Shown here: piece by piece, positions 18,700-25,939 of the stretch
Numbering within the stretch: position 1 is the first letter of the stretch
Layout: every line of letters begins with the position of its first letter
From: a virus
Reading direction: 5' to 3' (one strand)
DNA length: 37,337 nucleotides
Virus record (IMG/VR): IMGVR_UViG_3300050343_000109
Coordinates: 1 to 37,337 of that record
The notes under the pieces: generated by a model
What the model saw: the letters and a program-made list of their open reading frames with translations, nothing else
Told to the model about the DNA's origin: nothing
Databases searched by the model: none
Translations under genes and position numbers: made by a program

Positions 18700-20353
18700 T
18701 AAGCGCTCATTGATGATTTACGTTTTCCGTCTTTTACTAAATGTTTTAATCCATCTCTCCACGACGGAACATGCTCAGGTCTTTCATAAAATGTAGCAAA
18801 TTCTGTCATCATTAAACCGATCCACGCCAAGGCATCCACTTGGTCGTCATGTGTACCATTTGGAAAACGTAATAGTTCTGCAACCAACGGACCAGTCCAA
18901 ACAGCATCTTGTGGAAAGTATACCATACCTTGTTGCATTCTACCCTGGATTGCACGTGCACGTAACTCCTTATCTCGCCTACCAACTTTTAGGTCTTTAA
19001 AGTATGCTTCAGATAGGCTTCGTTCTCTTGTTCTTTTTTCTAGAAACGGCCCCAGGGCCATTTCAATATGACCTCTTTCTATTCCCACTATACCCGGACG
19101 CCATAGTTCGTACAAGTCTAAAATTTGTTCTACTAAGCTCAAAGCCATCGTACTTACCGCGAACGACGTCAACAACAAATAAATTATCGTATTCATCGAC
19201 ACCGACAACAATACCAACTGAGTAATCGTTCCGGTCACGCTGTCCGATAGCAAGATCCCACGCGCAGTAGTAACGAAGTTTTGAAGTATCTATTTCATCC
19301 GAAGTCATAATATGCGATCATGTCGCGGTTAAAGTAATCGCCTTCGTCAGATACTGGATTCTGTTGGTATAGAGCAGACCAATCGCGCGGGCCGATGGCT
19401 TGCCTTATCTGCTCGAGAGCGTCTACATTATATCTCTCTGGGTGTAAACTTTCACCTGTTTTTCTAAAACTTTCGTCTTCTTCTGCAATGGCTGGGTAGC
19501 GAATGACTTCCCACTGATCTGCGCCTTCTTCTGCTTGGGTCAACAAGCGACCGGCTAGGTCGTCGTCGTGCCAACGCGTAAGAATTACAAGTATGCCTCC
19601 ACCTGGGGATAACCTTGTATAAGCTGTGGATGTATACCAATCCCAGGTTGCATCTCTGTTGTTATCTGATTCTGCATCTTCTCTGTTTTTTACTGGATCA
19701 TCGATCACCATTACGTGCGCACCTTTACCAGTAATACCACCACCAACACCCGCTGCTACATAACCGCCGCCTTGAGTTGTTTGCCATGATTCTACTGACT
19801 GAGAATCTTTATCTAGTCTAGATTTTTCAAACACATTTTTGTATACTGGTTCTCTAAGCAGTTGACGTACTTTTCGTGAAAAGTTCATAGCCAAAGAGCC
19901 TGAATAAGAACAACTTATAAACTCATGCTCGGGATGCCGGCCCAAGTGCCAGGCAGGGAAAGCAATACTAGCTAACGTAGATTTACCATGTCGAGGCGGC
20001 ATAAAAAGCATCAGTCTTGGTGATTCTTTATTCGCAACCTGTTCGCTAAATTTCTCTAGTCGTTGACAAATATCTTTGTGTACCCAACCTGCTTGATAGT
20101 CTGTATTAAATCGTTCAACAAATGGGAGTAAGACTTTTACGTGCTAAGACTCTTTTCGCTAATTCTTGTTCTGCTTTTGCTTGAGCAGAAAGTTCTGCTT
20201 TTTTTGTCTTCTGATCAGCCTCAGTTGCTTTGGGGCTCGGGTATTGCTTCAACTTCGTCAGCTCGACAATATACGCAAATTTCGTCAATAAGAACTAAGT
20301 TCTCCGGATAGAGCCCGCGACATCTTATTACATTCAGTCTTCGTTACTTCCAT
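18699..20353 (-). CDS. Terminase large subunit, frameshifted
   Basis: About 550 residues. The proposed start is ATG 20353 (MEVTKTECNKMSRALSGEL), inside the end of the small-subunit gene. A stretch with CVYCRADEVEAIPEP is then followed by a helical region and YQAGWVHKDICQRLEKFSEQ. The ATPase has Walker A-like PPRHGKST and Walker B MVIDDPV; LVILTRWHDDDLAGRL is the coupling motif region. The nuclease includes YYCAWDLAIGQRDRNDYSVG and HDDQVDALAW near the end. It packages DNA into the prohead through the portal encoded next. At least four frame breaks occur (about 20225, 20135, 19305 and 19110). The N-terminal 100 residues, with a CxxC, are less certain. Confidence 0.85.
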
Positions 20354-20859
20354 CTGGCTCCAAGTAGTTCGTATCGTTACCGGCAAGTTTCAAAAGTTGC
20401 GCATCAGTTAATTTTTCTAACTGTTCTACTTTTCTACATTTATATTAATCATGGTCGCTTGTTGGGGAATGTGTAGACCGTGGAGCTTGCACAACGAATC
20501 GACAACATTCTTTTCTTCCGTCGAGTTGGCTGCTTTTGAATGAGCTTCTAAATACATGCCAGTTGCTGTGTTCTTATCGAACTTTACTTCTTCTACGCAT
20601 TTCATTACGTAGATAGGTTAGAGCTTTTTGCATATTTGGGGGTTTTTAATACTTGATAAACACGGTCCATGTCCTTGTACCCCGCAGCACGTCCGGCGGC
20701 TGCTTTGCTCATTCCCCGTAGATGAAACAAAATTAATCTTTCTTCTTGAACAGACAGCTCCCCCAGGTGGACACCTGCATATGGGAAATGGGATTGTAAC
20801 TCCGCTCTATCCCCCTCTGTAATTATAGTAGCTTCTTCTTTTTCTTTTAGTAAAGACAT
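20334..20859 (-). CDS. Terminase small subunit, frameshifted
   Basis: About 174 residues. The start MSLLKEKEEATIITEGDRAE at 20859 lacks a strong ribosome site. ELSVQEERLILFHLRGMSKA followed by AAGRAAGYKDMDRVYQVLKT is a helix-turn-helix-like unit found at the N-terminus of small terminases and would bind the packaging site. After a break near 20625 the frame continues YLRNEMREEVKFDKNTATGM, EAHSKAANSTEEKNVVDSL and LHGLHIPQQATMINI, and ends LEPDGSNED at the TGA at 20334-20336. That middle region is typical for marine phage small terminases. It overlaps the large-subunit start by 20 bases. Confidence 0.7.
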
Positions 20860-20873
20860 ATGTTCGAATTATA

Positions 20874-21317
20874 TTAAAAATCTTCCTTAGTTGTCACTAT
20901 ATTCTTGCACCACCAATATAACTCATGATCAGTTAGTATGTTTCATGATGTTAACACGATAACATACAAGTTGGATATTAATTCGTTCATAACGGCCCGA
21001 GGGTGAAATCCTATCGATACTCACATTATAGTCTGAATACCCTTCGCCCTTTTGCCACGTCATGAAGTTCCCGGACAACGCACAACGGCCGGGTTTTCAT
21101 CCCAGTCACACTTTTGCTTTTTTCTTTTAGATTTTAAACTGTTAAAGAGTTGTCCAAGGAATGTGTGTAAATTAGCGCTGCTTTTTATTTGCCTGTCTTT
21201 GACAACACATGCTTTGCAAATGTTTCGGGGATAGGGCTTTCCAGAGTTGGGTTTCTCCGTAGAAAAGTTAGGTAGCGGTAGATCTTTTTTACATCTATCG
21301 CATACTTTTTTTGCCAT
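20874..21317 (-). CDS. HNH endonuclease-like protein next to terminase, frameshifted
   Basis: About 147 residues. The N-terminus, CDRCKKDLPLPNF and YPRNICKACVVKDRQ, forms a four-Cys zinc knuckle. One break near 21065 and one near 20935 must be corrected to read FMTWQKGEGYSDYNVSIDRI, SPSGRYERINIQLVCYRVN, IMKHTN, then DHELYWWCKNIVTTKEDF, ending at 20874. The series DRI, G-Y, N-Q-L-V-C and N-x-M-K follows the HNH beta-beta-alpha metal core, with Arg where many members have His. In several phage groups an HNH protein next to the terminase is needed for specific packaging cleavage, so the place fits. It is the first leftward gene after the divergent region, 14 bases before the small terminase gene. 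Confidence 0.65.
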
Positions 21318-21384
21318 AAATTTTTTGTGAAAATTTTTTTTATAAAAACACTATACCATATCGCTCATTCATCTTCTCCTCCCC

Positions 21385-21397
21385 CGCTGTCAGCGAC
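21385..21397. promoter_or_regulatory. Operator-like odd palindrome CGCTGTCAGCG, copy 1
   Basis: CGCTG-T-CAGCG is a perfect 11-base palindrome around one central base, followed by AC. It lies 15 bases upstream of the candidate -35 box at 21411. A 13-base copy in inverted orientation occurs at 22541-22553. Two copies at the heads of two transcription units suggest a binding site for a dimeric regulator. The regulator is not identified. Confidence 0.45.
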
Positions 21398-21410
21398 CCC
21401 CCTTCCCCGA

Positions 21411-21440
21411 TTTACAATTTGGAACCTTGTTTCATATTAT
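21411..21440 (+). promoter_or_regulatory. Candidate sigma70-type promoter for the right arm
   Basis: TTTACA at 21411-21416 and TATTAT at 21435-21440 are separated by 18 bases. Each matches five of six consensus bases. The predicted start is near 21447, about 80 bases ahead of the first rightward gene. It is a visual match only. Confidence 0.45.
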
Positions 21441-21458
21441 ACGACCTTGGAACCTTGT
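21419..21458 (+). repeat. Two copies of a 12-base direct repeat TTGGAACCTTGT
   Basis: The identical 12-mers are at 21419-21430 and 21447-21458, 28 bases apart. The first covers the promoter spacer and the second begins at the predicted transcription start. They could bind a repressor or activator on nearly the same helix face (2.7 turns). Confidence 0.6.
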
Positions 21459-21500
21459 CCAAAAGCAGACGGACTGGGTCCGACTGTTATGTGTCACTGA

Positions 21501-21515
21501 GTGTTATTAACTTTA
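21501..21515 (+). repeat. 15-base leader repeat GTGTTATTAACTTTA, copy 1
   Basis: An identical copy lies at 21863-21877. Each copy is in the leader of an early gene, 12 and 22 bases before the start codon respectively, upstream of the ribosome site. A shared promoter element or RNA signal is possible. Confidence 0.55.
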
Positions 21516-21527
21516 TAGGAGATTATT

Positions 21528-21800
21528 ATGAACAAACGATGGAAACTAAAAGACGATGTAACTGCAGAGCTTTATACATTCTCATCTGGTCAGCATAAGT
21601 ACTGCACAGTTAAAGTGCGAATAGTCTGGTCTAAGAAACTAGGGCTAGAGTTGAAGCATGACTTCGGTCAAGGTCAAGAAGCTGTGAACAAAGCTTCCAA
21701 AGTAATTGATGCTATTAACAAAGCTGGAAGCATCGACCCATCTTTATGGAACAGCGATTTCTATCCACATAAACACTATACAGAATCATGTGGAGATTAA
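21528..21800 (+). CDS. Unrecognised first rightward gene
   Basis: 90 residues starting MNKRWKLKDDVTAELYTFS with AGGAG 8 bases upstream. The N-terminal half alternates hydrophobic and charged residues (YCTVKVRIVWSKKLGLELKH), suggesting beta strands. A helical middle (EAVNKASKVIDAINKAGSID) follows, and the C-terminus is Tyr/His-rich. No family is recognised. As the first gene after the divergent promoter it is probably expressed early and may act on host functions. Confidence 0.6.
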   Translation: MNKRWKLKDDVTAELYTFSSGQHKYCTVKVRIVWSKKLGLELKHDFGQGQEAVNKASKVIDAINKAGSIDPSLWNSDFYPHKHYTESCGD

Positions 21801-21899
21801 CCAAGGTTCAGGTTCACCTTTCAAAGCAACCTCGACGGGGCTCGGTTGATACGAGTCCTGTTGTGTTATTAACTTTAGTCTAAACCATAGGAGGTACAT
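21801..21899 (+). promoter_or_regulatory. Leader with hairpin and second 15-base repeat
   Basis: Between the first two early genes. It contains a 7-bp RNA stem GGGCTCG (21838-21844) / CGAGTCC (21852-21858) with one G-U pair, then GTGTTATTAACTTTA at 21863-21877 and the AGGAGG site of the next gene. There is no T-run after the hairpin, so it is not an evident terminator. Confidence 0.4.
21863..21877 (+). repeat. 15-base leader repeat GTGTTATTAACTTTA, copy 2
   Basis: Identical to 21501-21515. It lies 22 bases before the ATG at 21900, upstream of the ribosome site. See copy 1. Confidence 0.55.
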
Positions 21900-22115
21900 A
21901 TGACTACATTATATACAGTAAAAGTAAAACGCCCATTCACTAAGAAGGATGAGCACGGCGAGATGGTCGAGCAAGCAGGCTGGACTGACCTCGGCATAGC
22001 TAACAACGGAGGCAAAGGTATTACAGTATATCCTAACTTCCAACCGTTAGTCGTCAACGGAAAGGTAGAACCTATCTACTTATTTCCAATTGAGAAAAAG
22101 AAGGAGGCTTCATAA
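21900..22115 (+). CDS. Unrecognised small early protein
   Basis: 71 residues starting MTTLYTVKVKRPFTKKDEHG, with AGGAGG 6 bases before the ATG. Short beta strands are suggested by the N-terminus and by GITVYPNFQPLVVNGKVEPI. The C-terminus is basic (IEKKKEAS). No motif is recognised. The stop overlaps the next gene's start as TAATG, so the two are likely co-translated. Confidence 0.6.
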   Translation: MTTLYTVKVKRPFTKKDEHGEMVEQAGWTDLGIANNGGKGITVYPNFQPLVVNGKVEPIYLFPIEKKKEAS

Positions 22116-22318
22116 TGGCTAAGCAATTAGAACTCCCATTCGGTAGAACAACACCTAAGACAACAGTCTTGGGTGTTACACGTTCAGCGATTAGTCTTAC
22201 AGCAAAAGCTAGTGGACTAACACTAAGAGGTATCGGCAAGCTCATGGCTTATGGTCACGATGCAATCGATGAAGTTGGTAAAGGATATGTTAACAAAAGG
22301 AATAAACCTAATGGATAA
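22115..22318 (+). CDS. Unrecognised basic small early protein
   Basis: 67 residues starting MAKQLELPFGRTTPKTTVLG. It has a net positive charge and a Gly/Lys-rich C-terminus (EVGKGYVNKRNKPNG). The middle (RSAISLTAKASGLTLRGIGK) is amphipathic. It is translationally coupled to the previous gene by TAATG and overlaps the next by 8 bases. No family is recognised. Confidence 0.55.
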   Translation: MAKQLELPFGRTTPKTTVLGVTRSAISLTAKASGLTLRGIGKLMAYGHDAIDEVGKGYVNKRNKPNG

Positions 22319-22487
22319 CATGGATAAACTACTACGAGGGCTTTCATTAGTCCTCGCTTCTTTCTTAATCTTCTATTCAATTAAAACTATAGGCACTGGA
22401 TATCATGTATCCATTGTCCACGGTTCATCTTTATTAATCTCCGGAATGTTCATTCCAACTCTACTCAAACATTACTTCGAACAGTAA
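22311..22487 (+). CDS. Small two-helix membrane protein
   Basis: 58 residues (MDNMDKLLRGLSLVLASFLI) with two hydrophobic stretches separated by a short loop around IGTGYHVSIVHG, and FEQ at the end. ATG 22311 is used because it overlaps the upstream stop and a weak AAGG site precedes it; ATG 22320 is an alternative. It could be an inner-membrane host-takeover protein or a holin-like protein, but the early place argues against lysis. It is followed by a terminator. Confidence 0.5.
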   Translation: MDNMDKLLRGLSLVLASFLIFYSIKTIGTGYHVSIVHGSSLLISGMFIPTLLKHYFEQ

Positions 22488-22507
22488 CTACTATCACTAC
22501 TATCATA

Positions 22508-22528
22508 CCCCCGCAATGGGGGTTTTTT
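22508..22528 (+). terminator. Rho-independent terminator of the first early operon
   Basis: CCCCC (22508-22512), loop GCAAT, GGGGG (22518-22522), then T6 (22523-22528). It stands 21 bases after the membrane-protein stop and closes the unit of four small genes. Confidence 0.85.
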
Positions 22529-22540
22529 ATTAAATAGTTT

Positions 22541-22553
22541 GTCGCTGACAGCG
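22541..22553. promoter_or_regulatory. Operator-like odd palindrome, copy 2
   Basis: GTCGCTGACAGCG is the exact reverse complement of the 13 bases at 21385-21397. It sits 12 bases after the terminator and just before the next gene, where a second promoter would be expected. I see no good -35/-10 pair beside it. Confidence 0.45.
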
Positions 22554-22561
22554 AATCTAGT

Positions 22562-23283
22562 ATGCCAATCGGTGAAAAATCTGTTACAGATGTTACACGT
22601 AATAATCAGCCATTGCAGACACAAACGGCGATCCAGAAGGCTCTGAAAAGAGATCTACTCCGGATGCAATACAACTACCAGACTATTTCTACAAGAAATA
22701 CAGTTTGGACGTTGATAACAAACCAACCTTCAATAAATCTCGTGTAGACGGGATGATGAAGATATTCGACGCAAAGAAAGGAACACCAATTGCTTTCTTA
22801 GGCGACGATGAAGAAAAACAAGCCAAGGAACAAGAGTTGTTTGATACTCAAGTTCAACAGGTAGTAGACGGTCTAATGCCACTGCTCGAAGTTGACCCGC
22901 AGACAACTGGCATCAACTTTCTACAGTTGACCACTAGAACCTGGGCTGAGTTTGTAGCTATTGCATATGAGTACAAGGAAGACGCTGAAGGATCTAATCC
23001 TAAAGATGCACTACCAACGTGGCTCATCGAACGTGAAGATAAAATGTTCGACCTCGGTAGGAAAGCAAGGATGTTGTCAGCAGCTGTAGATAAAGCTGAT
23101 ACTCACTTTGGTCTTTCGAAAACTAATCTTGACTCTAACAGAGTTAGAACAGAGATTGAACGCAGGCTTCAAAGACTAGCTGAATGGAACTACAACAACG
23201 TAGTAGATAAATCCATCAAGGTAGCAATTGACCTGAACAAGCAGACTAAAGAGCATACAAAGAGTATGTTTGATCTGGCTTAA
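22562..23283 (+). CDS. Unrecognised early protein, frameshifted near its start
   Basis: About 240 residues. The clean part, in frame from 22609, reads AIADTNGDPEGSEKRSTPDA, IQLPDYFYKKYSLDVDNKPT and continues to SMFDLA at 23283. ATG 22562 begins MPIGEKSVTDVTRNNQ in another frame and needs one shift near 22605 to join it. No ribosome site is visible there, so the start is uncertain. The C-terminal half is helical and charged, with RTEIERRLQRLAEWNYNNVV. No family is recognised. It is the first gene after the terminator and second palindrome, and its stop codon overlaps the first stem of the structured RNA. Confidence 0.55.
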
Positions 23284-23448
23284 TACCTAGTGAGTTATTC
23301 ATCAAACTCGTCTTAAAGTGTAACTAGGTATTATGGTCATTCCGAGGACCTACTAAAGCTCGGGACGGTGGTTACGGAAAGCTCGCGCGGAGATGAAAAG
23401 CTTCGCACTAAGGCTAGATTGCTCCCTAAAAGTATCTAGCCTTTTTTT
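23281..23448 (+). ncRNA. Candidate structured RNA with intrinsic terminator
   Basis: The stretch has no gene. P1: TAATACCTAGT (23281-23291) pairs perfectly with ACTAGGTATTA (23323-23333) and encloses GAGTT/AACTC (23292-23296, 23305-23309). P3: 23340-23346 with 23359-23365, seven pairs with one G-U. P4: GCGGAG (23387-23392) with CTTCGC (23401-23406), one G-U. It ends in a terminator at 23411-23448. The five helices and defined 3' end suggest a stable small RNA, perhaps released from the upstream mRNA. It matches no class I know. Confidence 0.5.
23411..23448 (+). terminator. Rho-independent terminator
   Basis: AGGCTAGAT (23411-23419) pairs perfectly with ATCTAGCCT (23434-23442). The last T begins a run of seven T (23442-23448). 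It closes the structured RNA and probably the transcript of the gene before it. Confidence 0.85.
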
Positions 23449-23621
23449 ATGTCAACTTATGTGTCGTTTGGCGAAATCCATGTCTCCACATGTAAATAAA
23501 ATTGACTAAAACTACAGGCATTGGAGTAGTAAGCGTAAGAGAGTGAACTCAATAAAACTCAATATTTAATTAACCTTCACTACTCCTGCCGACTTTTAAC
23601 CATTAACTACAGGAGGTAAAT
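23449..23621 (+). promoter_or_regulatory. Leader with competing helices at the next ribosome site
   Basis: 173 bases without a gene. GGCATTGGAGTAGT (23517-23530) pairs with ACTACTCCTGCC (23579-23590), 12 pairs with a TT bulge. CTCCTG (23583-23588) in the right arm is also complementary to CAGGAG (23610-23615), the Shine-Dalgarno of the gene at 23622. The two pairings exclude each other, so translation could be switched. ACTACAGG occurs at both ends of the element. No promoter is clear. Confidence 0.4.
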
Positions 23622-24179
23622 ATGGGAATGGATGTATACGGAGAAAATCCAAAACTAATATCTGCAAAACCGGTACAACCGGACTTTGGAGATGCTACAC
23701 AAGAAGAAAAAGATCAATACTTTAATGATCTAGAAGAATTCGAAAGGACTAATGTAGGTTACTACTTTAGAAACAACGTATGGTGGTGGCGTCCCCTATG
23801 GATGTATGTAGCCGACGTTTGCTCGGATGTCCTCTCGGAAGAAGAAATAGAAGCAGGTCATAGCAAATAGTGGCTATTTATATTGACTGAAGAACAAGCC
23901 GAAAAGATAGCTCAATTACTTCAACGCGAGTTAATTTTGGGTAATACACTTGAGTACCAAAAAGAGTACCAAGACGAATTAGATAACTTAGAACAAGTAG
24001 ATTGTGACCTTTGCAATACTACAGGTATACGAAACGATAAGTATGTACAAGGGCAATGTAATGGTTGCGCTGGTACAGGTAAAAAAGATTCTTTTGCTAA
24101 GTCATATCCATTTGATGCTGAAAACGTTCAAGAGTTTCAAAGATTCGTACAAGCCAGCGGGGGGTTTAGAGTATGTTAA
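23622..24179 (+). CDS. Conserved GMDVYG/WWWRPL-type phage protein, interrupted
   Basis: About 185 residues. It starts MGMDVYGENPKLIS with AGGAGG 6 bases upstream, and has GYYFRNNVWWWRPLWMYV, typical of a widespread uncharacterised phage and bacterial family. An in-frame TAG at 23868-23870 ends the first 82 residues, but the same frame continues with EEQAEKIAQLLQRELILG, a CDLCNTTG/CNGC zinc-ribbon-like part and the family-like end FQRFVQASGGFRVC. Removing one A at 23865-23867 and adding one T near 23881 gives HSNSGYLYLTEEQAEK, so two compensating read errors are the simplest reason. Two separate genes (second start TTG 23883) are possible but less likely. Function unknown. Confidence 0.6.
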
Positions 24180-24505
24180 TAACAAAGTTTCATTTACGTC
24201 TTTCAACTGATTATCATGACACGACGGACCGTGATCCGAAGGACGTAAGCGAAGAAGCAATGGGCTGGGAATGTGAAGTAATGCCAAATCTCGGTGACCA
24301 AGTCACAGATTTAGAAGCGTTAAATCACCAGCTTATTGGTTGTATCGAGGCGTATCGTGGTTCTATGACACACACTGAACCTAATGCGCCTTTGTACGTT
24401 GGTATTTGGTTTGAATCAAATGCCGAAGACGGTGAGTTTGAAATCGTGTTCGAACCAGATAAGAAACCACATTTAACTGTCATTCAAGGAGGTAAAAATG
24501 ATTAA
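24173..24505 (+). CDS. Unrecognised acidic early protein
   Basis: 110 residues starting MLITKFHLRLSTDYHDTTDR. The start overlaps the end of the previous gene. The protein is acidic, with a likely helical middle (QVTDLEALNHQLIGCIEAYR) and a beta end (FEIVFEPDKKPHLTVIQGG). No family is recognised. It overlaps the next gene by 8 bases and shares its tail with that gene's AGGAGG site. Confidence 0.55.
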   Translation: MLITKFHLRLSTDYHDTTDRDPKDVSEEAMGWECEVMPNLGDQVTDLEALNHQLIGCIEAYRGSMTHTEPNAPLYVGIWFESNAEDGEFEIVFEPDKKPHLTVIQGGKND

Positions 24506-24686
24506 ATGGAGGTCTACATTTGTAGACAAAACTAACCCACATCAGCAGATAACTATTGAGTTTGACGCACCAAAGTATAACAGCGGGTTTAATTACAAGC
24601 TGTTAGCAAAACTTGCTTTTGTTAAGAAATTAACTTTTAACGAGCAAATTAAAGTAACCAATGTAGAACCAATCGAAAGGAGGTAA
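24498..24686 (+). CDS. Unrecognised small protein
   Basis: 62 residues starting MIKWRSTFVDKTNPHQQITI, with AGGAGG 6 bases upstream. Strand-helix-strand pattern with a basic middle (NYKLLAKLAFVKKLTFNEQI) and a C-terminal strand. No motif. It directly precedes the AAA ATPase gene and probably shares its transcript. Confidence 0.55.
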   Translation: MIKWRSTFVDKTNPHQQITIEFDAPKYNSGFNYKLLAKLAFVKKLTFNEQIKVTNVEPIERR

Positions 24687-24691
24687 AGTTC

Positions 24692-25720
24692 ATGCATCAA
24701 ATTAATCCACAAACACTTATATCAGAAATCAAGTCTAATATGCGTGCCGGAATCAACACCATGGTATGGGGTGGTCCTGGCATCGGTAAGTCAGACATTC
24801 CACAACAAGTTGCCGATCAAATGGGTCTCAACCTAATTGACTTTCGTGCAAACTTGTTTGATCCAGTAGACGTAAGAGGTATACCTCATATCGTCCAAGT
24901 AAAGAAACTGGCAAACGTTTTACACGCTGGGCTGTACCAGATGTGTTTCCAATACCACAACGGGACGGGGACCGTGGTATCTTGTTCATTGACGAGTTAC
25001 CTACTGCACCACCGGCAACACAGAATGCTTTCTTACAATTGCTACTTACCAGAGAAGTTGGTGATTACGTTTTACCAGATGGCTGGTCAATCATGGCTGC
25101 AGGTAACAGACTAACTGATTCCGCAGCAGTATATCAAATGCCTTCACCTGTTCGTAACAGGCTTGCTCACTACGAGTTGTCTCCAAATATAGACTCGTGG
25201 TCTGATTGGGCTTTTGCTAATGCTATTGAATCATCCATCATTTCTTTCTTACAGTACAGACCTAACCTGTTGTACAGTTTCAAAGCTGACGAGTATGCAT
25301 TCCCTACTCCTAGATCCTGGGCTTTTGTAGACAAAAAAATCAAAGTTCAAGACGATAGGATTTCAGAAGAAGATTTCTTTTATGGCGTCTCATCTCTTGT
25401 AGGTGACGGACCAGCAGGTGAGTTTGTTGCGTTCAAACAAATAGCAGACAAATTGCCTGACATAGACAAGCTTATTGCTGACCCAAGTACTTATTCTTAA
25501 AACAAAAGATGAAAACCCAGCTGTATTGTTTGCTCTATCTGGCGCACTTGCTACAAGAGCAGAAGATTCTAAGATGGAAAACATTATGAAAGTTACATCT
25601 AAACTACCTGTTGAGTTCCAAGTTGTAGCCGTCAAAGGTTGTATGTCCAAAGACAAACAACTTAAAACGCATCCAGATGTAAAATCTTGGATTGTCAAAA
25701 ATGCTAATGTTATTTTATAA
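24692..25720 (+). CDS. MoxR-type AAA ATPase, frameshifted
   Basis: About 342 residues after two shifts (near 24893 and 25497). Walker A is GGPGIGKS, Walker B GILFIDELPTA, and sensor 1 lies in SIMAAGNRLTD. The segments FRANLFDPVDVRGIPH, TGKRFTRWAVPDVFPIPQRD and MPSPVRNRLAHYEL are typical of MoxR/RavA-like AAA proteins. The C-terminus reads ENPAVLFALSGALATRAEDS and ends KNANVIL. Such ATPases usually act as chaperones on metal- or cofactor-dependent targets together with a VWA-domain partner, and one lies 1.6 kb downstream at 27278. It has a strong ribosome site (AGGAGG) and no regulatory feature of its own. Confidence 0.85.
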
Positions 25721-25729
25721 GGAGGTTAT

Positions 25730-25930
25730 ATGAAATTAGATAACATCACACCCGCAGATATTCTTGAGTTCAAAGCTGCTAATGAAGCTAAGATAAAAGA
25801 AATATATGCAATCGACAACTTATCTATGGAGGAAAAGTCTCAACAAGCTTTACCTTTCTATAGAAATGTAAATTTAATACTTGAACTTGTAGGTTTGATT
25901 CAAACTTACAAGTCTAGCCAATCATTATAG
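25730..25930 (+). CDS. Unrecognised small acidic helical protein
   Basis: 66 residues starting MKLDNITPADILEFKAANEA, with AGGAGG 6 bases upstream. Nearly all helix-compatible, with a hydrophobic C-terminal helix (VNLILELVGLIQTY). It lies between the ATPase and a longer unknown gene of the same unit; a role as an adaptor of that module is possible but not shown. Confidence 0.55.
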   Translation: MKLDNITPADILEFKAANEAKIKEIYAIDNLSMEEKSQQALPFYRNVNLILELVGLIQTYKSSQSL

Positions 25931-25939
25931 GAGGTTATT

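Larger units (their letters stand above)
21318..21527. promoter_or_regulatory. Divergent intergenic switch region between left and right arms
   Basis: This 210-base stretch separates all leftward genes from all rightward genes, so it must drive or insulate both. It holds an operator-like palindrome, a plausible plus-strand sigma70 promoter, a tandem 12-base repeat, a 9-bp hairpin at 21466-21486 (CAGACGGAC/GTCCGACTG, one mismatch) and very AT-rich sequence before the HNH gene. On the minus strand, TGGTATAGT at 21350-21358 reads as an extended -10 with no clear -35, giving a leader of about 25 bases to ATG 21317. Confidence 0.6.

Noticed and set aside
23281-23300. TAATAC start resembling a T7-type promoter
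   Set aside because: Only the first six bases match, the same letters form the P1 stem and a stop codon, and no phage RNA polymerase gene is visible. A similar TAATACGA on the minus strand near 15710 also lacks the rest.
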